DNA of 64,000 nucleotides from positions 78,882-142,881 of the IMG/VR virus record IMGVR_UViG_3300022752_000024; one strand, 5' to 3'. Of this stretch, positions 31,919 to 37,282 are shown piece after piece. Positions within the stretch are counted from its first letter, which is position 1. Every line of letters begins with the position of its first letter. Source of the stretch: a virus. The notes under the pieces were generated by a model, which worked only from the letters and a program-made list of their open reading frames with translations, searched no databases and was not told the origin of the DNA. The position numbers and the translations under genes are program-made.

Positions 31919-32116
31919 TTATTCAGTCTCCCCAAATAGGTACGATATATCACGTTGGTCCAATTCCATCATTAATTCCTCATCAGCCATCGCACGATAA
32001 CCTTTGAAGCCTGATTCTAGAATTGACCTCAATAATTCCACGCCATAGTCGGAATTCATAACGGTATCAAAATCATTATCCACTAGGGTTTCAATAGCTT
32101 TTTCACGGTCGAACAT
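31919..32116 (-). CDS. Early protein, paralogue of 33812-34021
   Basis: The 65-residue acidic protein starts MFDREKAIETLVDNDFDTVM. The gene at 33812 starts MINREKAIETLIRDDVNTVT and shares GF+GY and a following helix, so they are paralogues. It stands next to 31708, whose paralogue lies next to the other copy's region, suggesting duplication of a cassette. Confidence 0.65.
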   Translation of the reverse strand: MFDREKAIETLVDNDFDTVMNSDYGVELLRSILESGFKGYRAMADEELMMELDQRDISYLFGETE

Positions 32117-32165
32117 TTTTTACCTCTTATAGTTAAGAATTAATTAAGTAGCCTTTAAGCAGCCT

Positions 32166-32915
32166 TTACGCTGCCGCCAACATAATTGTAGGATATTTCA
32201 CAAAACCAGTGGTGTCTTTTTTCGCTTTACCTTTTGCATATAAGCCAACTACCACACCTTTAGGATCAAGGAATCGCAGGTCAGAATCATCACCATTAAA
32301 GACAGGACGACCTAGATACGATTCTGGCATGGGTTCAGTCTTTTTGATACCAAAGACCACTGCCACATTGTAACCTTGCTCAATAGCCTTAATAACATCA
32401 GAATCATTACCATCGGCGGCTGAAAAGGTCAAGTGGTAGTTAGGAATATGCTTAATCTTACGACCAAGGATTTTGGTATAGTCATAAAATTGTACCTCAG
32501 GGAATGCAAAGAAAATGTTAGGATACGTCACACCATTACGGACTACCTCATACTTTTCCCATGCGATATCACTAGTACCATTAGGACGATAAACAGGAAT
32601 CAAACCTAAACGGATAGATTGTTTAAGACCTAATTCGATATCTGCAACCATTAAACGCATGAATTCCTCACGGTTTTCAAAGAATAAACGGGTCTTGCGT
32701 TTCCGTGCTTCCTGTATGACGTTAGTGGTCTCGCCACGTTTCATCATACCGCCACGACCAGCCATATTGAGGCAGGCTAGTGTACAGCCTTCAGTCCGCA
32801 TGGCGCAGGTTTCATAACCAGAAAGGTTAGCAGGAGCAAGGTGTAGAATGTAGGTATTGAAACCTTGCTTAGTGCCTTTGAGGACTTTGGGATTACCCGT
32901 AGATAATAATTTCAT
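32166..32915 (-). CDS. GP88-type conserved phage protein
   Basis: The 249-residue protein starts MKLLSTGNPKVLKGTKQGFN and has a cysteine cluster ETCAMRTEGCTLACLN near residue 40, the hallmark of the widespread phage GP88 family. The three Cys could bind a metal cluster; the function is unknown. It also contains FSAADGNDSDVI and GDDSDLRFLDPKG. It has its own promoter at 32953-32981. Confidence 0.8.
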   Translation of the reverse strand: MKLLSTGNPKVLKGTKQGFNTYILHLAPANLSGYETCAMRTEGCTLACLNMAGRGGMMKRGETTNVIQEARKRKTRLFFENREEFMRLMVADIELGLKQSIRLGLIPVYRPNGTSDIAWEKYEVVRNGVTYPNIFFAFPEVQFYDYTKILGRKIKHIPNYHLTFSAADGNDSDVIKAIEQGYNVAVVFGIKKTEPMPESYLGRPVFNGDDSDLRFLDPKGVVVGLYAKGKAKKDTTGFVKYPTIMLAAA

Positions 32916-32952
32916 AATTTGTTTGCTTTCGTCAATTAATCACTATGGATAC

Positions 32953-32981
32953 ATTCTACAGGTAATCCTGCCAATTGTCAA
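32953..32981 (-). promoter_or_regulatory. Early sigma70-type promoter
   Basis: TTGACA (32976-32981), 17-bp spacer, TAGAAT (32953-32958), then GTATCCATAG. Serves the GP88-type gene. The -35 box overlaps the stop of the upstream gene. Confidence 0.78.
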
Positions 32982-33244
32982 GCGTTTTTGGCAAAATCTT
33001 TTCGAATGCCAGTCACCGTTTTCCGTGGCATGGAAACGGTAATATTATAATAACCTTTAGACTCCATGACCCTCCGAATATTGCCTGAAATAGTCCACCG
33101 CTGAAGGTGTTGCTCATCTGTCAAGTCCTCCAATATTCCACAGAGGTGTTCTAATTTGGGTTCCAATGTAAAAGGGATAACGTCAAGGACCTTGCCGTCA
33201 CGGACAATTGTTTTCTTTTTAGCAACCACAATTTCGTTTTTCAT
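32978..33244 (-). CDS. Early protein of unknown function
   Basis: An 88-residue basic protein starting MKNEIVVAKKKTIVRDGKVL with a C-terminal beta segment (GYYNITVSMPRKTVTGIRKD). Last gene of the run from the promoter at 33769. No family recognised. Confidence 0.6.
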   Translation of the reverse strand: MKNEIVVAKKKTIVRDGKVLDVIPFTLEPKLEHLCGILEDLTDEQHLQRWTISGNIRRVMESKGYYNITVSMPRKTVTGIRKDFAKNA

Positions 33245-33261
33245 TTTACTATCCTTTACAG

Positions 33262-33474
33262 TTAAGCAACAAAATCCACGGCATAGTAATCCATTTCAAT
33301 TCTGCTAATTTTGCAGCGGCCATTAAACTCCTTCATTAGGTTGGAGAATATCTTACGGGACACTGATAACGGAGCCGTATAGAATAAGGTTCCGTTGTAT
33401 ATTTCATAATCAGCAGGAGCCAGGTACTCGCCACATGTTTTATTGACAACGGTTTCAAAAAATGAATTTTTCAT
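33262..33474 (-). CDS. Early protein, paralogue of 31708-31917
   Basis: A 70-residue protein with IYNGTLFYTAPLSVSRKIFS in the middle and a C-terminal beta segment, about half identical to the 69-residue protein at 31708. Function unknown; it may bind a host target in two variants. Confidence 0.65.
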   Translation of the reverse strand: MKNSFFETVVNKTCGEYLAPADYEIYNGTLFYTAPLSVSRKIFSNLMKEFNGRCKISRIEMDYYAVDFVA

Positions 33475-33497
33475 GTTAATGTGTACTCACTTAAAAA

Positions 33498-33734
33498 TTA
33501 ATCTTCAGACAATTCCACGTCCTCATCGGTATAGCCTTCCACGTAGAAATTGCCATCATCAGCCGCAGAATTAACAAAATTCAAAAAATCCTCACGGTAT
33601 GCAATAGGATCCATTTCCTTCAGTATAGCAGATGGTGCGAATTCAAGATAGCCCATGCGGAACGGCTCATTGCATTCGTCCAACAATTCGTCAAACATTT
33701 CCATGGCTTCGGATTCAGTGTAGATGGTAGTCAT
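33498..33734 (-). CDS. Small acidic early protein
   Basis: A 78-residue very acidic protein (MTTIYTESEAMEMFDELLDE). I chose the ATG at 33734, which has TAGGAG five bases upstream; an earlier in-frame start lies in the leader. The leader ATTGATAGGAGATTATATG is shared with the gene at 34021. The acidity might mimic DNA, which is speculation. Confidence 0.6.
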   Translation of the reverse strand: MTTIYTESEAMEMFDELLDECNEPFRMGYLEFAPSAILKEMDPIAYREDFLNFVNSAADDGNFYVEGYTDEDVELSED

Positions 33735-33768
33735 ATAATCTCCTATCAATTAATCAGTGTATGGATAC

Positions 33769-33797
33769 AGTATAACGGCAAAGGTGCCAATTGTCAA
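33769..33797 (-). promoter_or_regulatory. Early sigma70-type promoter
   Basis: TTGACA (33792-33797), 17-bp spacer, TATACT (33769-33774), GTATCCAT downstream. Leads genes 33498, 33262 and 32978. Confidence 0.85.
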
Positions 33798-33811
33798 GGG
33801 CTTTGCCAAGA

Positions 33812-34021
33812 TTATCCTTCATACAATTCGAGTTTAAAACTATCATCAAACCGTTCTGCCAATTCTGTTATCAATTCAGAATTGGTATAATTCTGATAAC
33901 CACGGAACCCTGTTCTAAGAATATCCTCAAGGTACCAGGTGTCGTTATTGGAAAGAAAATCTGTTACGGTATTAACATCATCCCGAATCAGGGTCTCAAT
34001 GGCTTTTTCACGGTTAATCAT
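33812..34021 (-). CDS. Early protein, paralogue of 31919-32116
   Basis: A 69-residue acidic protein, MINREKAIETLIRDDVNTVT at the start and TGFRGYQNYTNSELITELAE later. Start ATG at 34021 with AGGAG five bases upstream. Paralogous to 31919-32116. Confidence 0.65.
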   Translation of the reverse strand: MINREKAIETLIRDDVNTVTDFLSNNDTWYLEDILRTGFRGYQNYTNSELITELAERFDDSFKLELYEG

Positions 34022-34053
34022 ATAATCTCCTATCAATTAATCACTATGGATAC

Positions 34054-34082
34054 AGTATAGCGGAATGGCAGTGAATTGTCAA
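34054..34082 (-). promoter_or_regulatory. Early sigma70-type promoter
   Basis: TTGACA (34077-34082), 17-bp spacer, TATACT (34054-34059), GTATCCAT downstream. Serves the single gene starting at 34021. Confidence 0.85.
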
Positions 34083-34089
34083 GGGTTAT

Positions 34090-34450
34090 CCAAGGAAAAA
34101 ATGAAAATAAACCGTAGGAAATACTGTTATCCAAAAGATAACCGCAGGATATTCTATTGGTTTTGGGTTCCTGATAGTTTTTGGCTATCGGGCGCATAGG
34201 GTCTCGCGGATCCTCTTGGTAGATAGGTCTTAATTACATCCACCGAGCAAACCTTTCAGAATACTGCCAGGAACCTTCAGAAAGGTCTCAGAGGGTCCCT
34301 AAGGGTATGCGGAATGGCTAGCATAGTATACCGAAAAAGCCTCGGAGAAACCCGTTTAAACGGCAAAGTTTACTCTGGGACAACTAATTATCGGAATGAT
34401 AACATCATGCCCAGGAGTGGATTAGGATACCAGATTTGCTGCATCACCAT
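34090..34450 (-). ncRNA. Candidate early noncoding RNA
   Basis: This stretch of about 360 bases has a consensus promoter (34457-34485) and an upstream terminator that isolates it, yet no convincing gene: the best frames are 15-54 codons without ribosome sites. It is richer in G and C than its surroundings and contains inverted repeats, for example a 12-bp palindrome (CCGTTTAAACGG, near 34350) and GTTATC...GATAAC near 34127. On the minus strand a T-rich tract (TTATTTTCATTTTTTCC) near 34095 could end it. A structured regulatory RNA is my inference. Confidence 0.45.
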
Positions 34451-34456
34451 AGAATC

Positions 34457-34485
34457 ATTATAGGGTATTTCAAAGGAATTGTCAA
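34457..34485 (-). promoter_or_regulatory. Early sigma70-type promoter, both boxes consensus
   Basis: TTGACA (34480-34485), 17-bp spacer, TATAAT (34457-34462). No gene with a ribosome site follows for nearly 400 bases. Confidence 0.85.
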
Positions 34486-34502
34486 GGGTTTTGCGAGGAA
34501 AT

Positions 34503-34536
34503 AAAAAAAATCCTCTAGTTTTTCCACTAGAGGATT
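34503..34536 (-). terminator. Strong intrinsic terminator
   Basis: AATCCTCTAGT and ACTAGAGGATT (11 bp, 6-base loop) followed on the minus strand by a run of eight T. Ends the gene at 34556-34855. Confidence 0.92.
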
Positions 34537-34555
34537 CTTATCAAGTTACTAAGGC

Positions 34556-34855
34556 TTATGCGGTTGCAAACTTAGTAACAACGGCTTTCGAAGGTTTCTT
34601 GGCAGCCTTGATGGCTTTGGTGCCAACTTTTGGTGCTTTCATGGCTGCCAGCTTGGCTTCCAGCTGGGCGATTCGAGCAGCCTTTTTGGCTTCACGGTCT
34701 TGGGCTTTCAAGGTCTTTTGGATAGCCTTGGTGGCTTTTTGAGTAGCCTTGAATTCCTTTTCATCGGCTTGGGCGGACTTCAATTGAACCTTCAAGGATT
34801 TGAGGGTTGCGGTAGCGGCAGCGATATCTGCCTTAAGGAGTTGGATCTTAGTCAT
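34556..34855 (-). CDS. Lys/Ala-rich coiled-coil early protein
   Basis: The 99-residue protein is about half Ala and Lys. Residues 1-70 form a long charged coiled coil (KSLKVQLKSAQADEKEFKAT), and residues 70-99 are a basic tail (KAPKVGTKAIKAAKKPSKAV) like histone H1 tails. It may bind DNA or RNA. It has its own promoter (34903-34931) and terminator, so it should be made strongly and alone early in infection. Low sequence complexity limits any homology claim. Confidence 0.65.
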   Translation of the reverse strand: MTKIQLLKADIAAATATLKSLKVQLKSAQADEKEFKATQKATKAIQKTLKAQDREAKKAARIAQLEAKLAAMKAPKVGTKAIKAAKKPSKAVVTKFATA

Positions 34856-34902
34856 ATGTTACCTTTCGAAAAAATTAATCAATTTGTTTACTCAATGGAT
34901 AC

Positions 34903-34931
34903 AGTATAGCGGTTTTGCTGCCAATTGTCAA
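34903..34931 (-). promoter_or_regulatory. Early sigma70-type promoter
   Basis: TTGACA (34926-34931), 17-bp spacer, TATACT (34903-34908), GTATCCAT downstream. Serves the Lys/Ala-rich protein gene. Confidence 0.85.
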
Positions 34932-34943
34932 GGGTTATTTCAA

Positions 34944-35033
34944 TTAATCCTTGCGGTCAAATAGTGCGTCCAGGATAATGTATACACTACCTGCAATAGT
35001 TGCAATAATAAAAACGATCTCTAGAGTTTCCAT
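34944..35033 (-). CDS. Tiny membrane protein (29 residues)
   Basis: METLEIVFIIATIAGSVYII then LDALFDRKD: one membrane helix and a charged tail. GAGG lies ten bases before the ATG. Second gene after the promoter at 35217. Confidence 0.55.
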   Translation of the reverse strand: METLEIVFIIATIAGSVYIILDALFDRKD

Positions 35034-35047
35034 ACCTTACCTCTTAA

Positions 35048-35179
35048 TTAAATGCAAAGGTTAATCAGATTACAAGTTACCTCAACGATCCCACTACCTA
35101 CAATTGTCGAAATAGCAAGGACTGCCTTCGAGAATACTGCCCCGGTGATCAGGCTTGCGAGAATGATAAGGATTTGCAT
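35048..35179 (-). CDS. Tiny membrane protein (43 residues)
   Basis: A hydrophobic protein starting MQILIILASLITGAVFSKAV. I chose the ATG at 35179 because an upstream in-frame start at 35245 lies inside the promoter. Contains two Cys near the C-terminus. Confidence 0.5.
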   Translation of the reverse strand: MQILIILASLITGAVFSKAVLAISTIVGSGIVEVTCNLINLCI

Positions 35180-35216
35180 AGTGTGGTTTTTCTTTCGTTT
35201 TTTCAGCGTATACACT

Positions 35217-35245
35217 ATTATAGCGGATTCGGTGCCAATTGTCAA
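35217..35245 (-). promoter_or_regulatory. Early sigma70-type promoter, both boxes consensus
   Basis: TTGACA (35240-35245), 17-bp spacer, TATAAT (35217-35222). Leads two tiny membrane protein genes. Confidence 0.85.
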
Positions 35246-35579
35246 GGGTTATCGAGGGTTATTGGTGTTGTAGGAAAACAACGCTGGTGGGATATACTCT
35301 GAGGATTCTTTGTGACTCTGCGGTCAGGTTTTGGTGGGCTTAGTGAAATTAAAAAAAAGTTAATATTCTCAAACCCCTAGACCCGTAACTGAAAAACTCC
35401 TAGCAAAACCCGTGGATTCCAAAATTTTTTTCGGAGCAGAATCCACGGTAAATCCAAAATAAAACCAAACTTATGAGGTACCAAGAGGGGTTGAGTTAAT
35501 TTACTCAGTCTAACTTAAAATGCTTAAATGGTGCATCGAGAATATTGGAGAATTCCTAGAAGATACCGCAGATACTACA
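35246..35579. other. Gene-free region with a long hairpin
   Basis: No frame with a ribosome site is visible on either strand in these 334 bases. A perfect 10-bp stem (CCGTGGATTC at 35410-35419 with GAATCCACGG at 35439-35448, 19-base loop) is followed on the minus strand by GGTTTT. It may end the operon at 35580-37252. No promoter was found. Confidence 0.5.
35410..35448 (-). terminator. Possible terminator after the 35580-37252 gene run
   Basis: Ten perfect base pairs with a loop of 19 bases and a short GTTTTGC tail on the minus strand, about 130 bases after the last gene. The T run is short, so the call is tentative. Confidence 0.4.
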
Positions 35580-35759
35580 CTACACATACACATCTACTCT
35601 ATTTGCACTCACAACCATCTCACGTTGTTTCTTTTGATATTCTTCAAGTTTCTCTTTCTTTAAGAGACTCTCAAGACGATCCATTTGTTTTCTATAATCT
35701 TCAATACTCACTTCTTTACGGAGTAATTGTAGACTGTGATTGCCATTAACGATTTTCAT
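35580..35759 (-). CDS. Small charged helical protein
   Basis: A 59-residue protein (MKIVNGNHSLQLLRKEVSIE) dominated by a Lys/Glu/Gln helix (MDRLESLLKKEKLEEYQKKQ). Last gene of the run. No family recognised. Confidence 0.55.
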   Translation of the reverse strand: MKIVNGNHSLQLLRKEVSIEDYRKQMDRLESLLKKEKLEEYQKKQREMVVSANRVDVYV

Positions 35760-35777
35760 AGGAGTAGTAGGAATAGA

Positions 35778-35924
35778 TTAGAACCAGTGCAGGCTTCTCT
35801 TATAGTTGAATTCATTGATGATTCTGTCAATGTCAGCAGGAGACTTAGGATTACGTGAGGAGATATATTGATCAATTTCGTTCATTTGTTTATTAGCGAA
35901 CCATTGAATAATCTTTGTTAACAT
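35778..35924 (-). CDS. Small protein of unknown function
   Basis: A 48-residue protein, MLTKIIQWFANKQMNEIDQY at the start and basic aromatic end (YKRSLHWF). AGAAAGG lies upstream of the ATG. The pattern ISSRNPKSPADIDRII suggests a short helix pair. Confidence 0.55.
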   Translation of the reverse strand: MLTKIIQWFANKQMNEIDQYISSRNPKSPADIDRIINEFNYKRSLHWF

Positions 35925-36017
35925 TTTACGACCTTTCTGTATTTGTTTGTATACAGTTATATAGAAAGAAAATGTTGCAATTGCACATATACGTTTTATT
36001 TTATTTCATGATAACAG

Positions 36018-36116
36018 TTATTTTAACTTCTCTATCAGCTTTTCAGAATGAATTAATCGTGCTTCTAGATATTCGATATACTCTTTCATTAGTTGAATTT
36101 GTTCTTGGTCGTTCAT
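36018..36116 (-). CDS. Tiny helical protein (32 residues)
   Basis: MNDQEQIQLMKEYIEYLEAR then a Lys-rich end, a single amphipathic helix. The ATG overlaps the stop of the preceding gene (ATGA). Confidence 0.5.
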   Translation of the reverse strand: MNDQEQIQLMKEYIEYLEARLIHSEKLIEKLK

Positions 36117-36304
36117 TCTTCAACTCCAAAGTGTTTCAAAATGCATTCATATGGGTCGTGTTCTTCTCTAAGTGCAATAGACGCACATTCTTGAACAATC
36201 AACTGGGCGAACTTTTGACATTCGGGCATATCCCAATGTCCGATACCAAACATATCTTTTTCGTACCCAGCCTCGATAGCAAGTTCTTTAATTCGTTCGT
36301 TCAT
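36113..36304 (-). CDS. Small conserved phage protein, paralogue of 36788-37054
   Basis: A 63-residue acidic protein: MNERIKELAIEAGYEKDMFG, then FAQLIVQECASIA. The same start-and-middle pattern occurs at 36788 (MNDRIIQMAIEAGFNP, FAELLVEECAKVA). This family is common in T4-like phages, with no known function. Confidence 0.65.
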   Translation of the reverse strand: MNERIKELAIEAGYEKDMFGIGHWDMPECQKFAQLIVQECASIALREEHDPYECILKHFGVEE

Positions 36305-36307
36305 TTT

Positions 36308-36559
36308 CTATCCTTCAATCAGAGTACGACTTTGTACATCCCAATAGTGTACTACGGCAGCCATAGCGGAAGTCAAGTCAATATATTGTCCTAGATGCTT
36401 TTCGTCATCAACAGTAAAGGTGTATTGTCCAGTATACACTAAAGCGATCCAGATATCCACGATAGCTTGTTTATTTGCTTTACCTAGGATTTTACCTGTC
36501 TGTACATCATAGTAGTAAAATGCATTAGATCGTTCTTGCCATTCAAAGTTGTTTTTCAT
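36308..36559 (-). CDS. Protein of unknown function
   Basis: An 83-residue protein starting MKNNFEWQERSNAFYYYDVQ followed by TGKILGKANKQAIVD. I chose the ATG at 36559, which overlaps the stop of a 34-residue gene (ATGA); the longer frame upstream has no support. The repeated YYYDVQTG and HYWDVQSR segments suggest two similar small beta motifs, perhaps WW-like. Confidence 0.6.
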   Translation of the reverse strand: MKNNFEWQERSNAFYYYDVQTGKILGKANKQAIVDIWIALVYTGQYTFTVDDEKHLGQYIDLTSAMAAVVHYWDVQSRTLIEG

Positions 36560-36660
36560 AGCGGTTTTGCGTAACCTTTCTTGTGTAGTGTTCCTGTAAT
36601 ATAATCGACATAACACCACGATTGAGTCTTTGCCCATGCAACTACTGAAGTTATTGCCAT
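36556..36660 (-). CDS. Tiny protein (34 residues) sharing a motif with its neighbour
   Basis: MAITSVVAWAKTQSWCYVDY then ITGTLHKKGYAKPL. The pattern W-x-Y-x-D-x-x-T-G resembles YYYDVQTG of the next protein. It overlaps both neighbours by one to four bases. Confidence 0.5.
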   Translation of the reverse strand: MAITSVVAWAKTQSWCYVDYITGTLHKKGYAKPL

Positions 36661-36791
36661 TATTTCTCTCCGAACTTGGTACACTTGTATTGTTCTGCAC
36701 TTGTTTTGTACATAACATATTCATGCAGGTTATCCCATACATCTGGTTCACCATAAAATAGGAATACTAGAAGTAATATGGCAAATATCAT
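36660..36791 (-). CDS. Small exported or membrane protein
   Basis: A 43-residue protein starting MIFAILLLVFLFYGEPDVWD: a short hydrophobic start and a soluble tail with one Cys. Overlaps the previous stop (ATGA). Confidence 0.5.
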   Translation of the reverse strand: MIFAILLLVFLFYGEPDVWDNLHEYVMYKTSAEQYKCTKFGEK

Positions 36792-37054
36792 TCTGACCCC
36801 TCTGTGATTGGAAGGGGCGTAAGGGGCGTTGAATCTTTGAAATTGAAATGATCTCTTATTTCTTCTTCGACAAAAACAATACCATCATAAGAAGAATCCA
36901 ATCCACACTTTCTCAAAGTAAACTCTCTGGCTACTTTAGCGCATTCCTCGACAAGCAATTCAGCAAACTTGTCAAATAAAGGTATATTACCTCCAGTGCA
37001 GTTTACGGGGTTGAATCCTGCTTCAATAGCCATTTGTATAATTCGGTCGTTCAT
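36788..37054 (-). CDS. Conserved phage protein, paralogue of 36113-36304
   Basis: An 88-residue acidic protein (MNDRIIQMAIEAGFNPVNCT). Related to the 63-residue protein at 36113 through the first 45 residues, with a longer C-terminus. No known function. Confidence 0.65.
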   Translation of the reverse strand: MNDRIIQMAIEAGFNPVNCTGGNIPLFDKFAELLVEECAKVAREFTLRKCGLDSSYDGIVFVEEEIRDHFNFKDSTPLTPLPITEGSE

Positions 37055-37252
37055 TTACTTGCCTTCTGTTAAAAAAAGTGGAGAAGAACCTTCGTGTACA
37101 AAATTTTCTGCTAATTCTTCTGCGTCATTAATTCTTACTTTACTAAGTCTCTGTAAGTGTTTACCATCAACATAAAAATCTACCATGTAAGTATCTGAGA
37201 ATCTAGATACTGTTGCTTTTCTGTTATCGATCTGGTATTCAGATAGTAGCAT
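37055..37252 (-). CDS. Small protein of unknown function
   Basis: A 65-residue protein starting MLLSEYQIDNRKATVSRFSD with VDFYVDGKHLQRL, a small beta domain, and an acidic helix. It abuts the following gene directly. No family recognised. Confidence 0.55.
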   Translation of the reverse strand: MLLSEYQIDNRKATVSRFSDTYMVDFYVDGKHLQRLSKVRINDAEELAENFVHEGSSPLFLTEGK

Positions 37253-37282
37253 TTGGTTGTCTCCTTTATATTAATACTTTCT

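Noticed and set aside
34110-34280. A 54-codon frame (start MRPIAKNYQE) in the gene-free region
   Set aside because: No ribosome site and it reads through the promoter at 34054-34082.
35915-36394. A 159-codon plus-strand frame
   Set aside because: It is antisense to several coupled minus-strand genes; no promoter or ribosome site.
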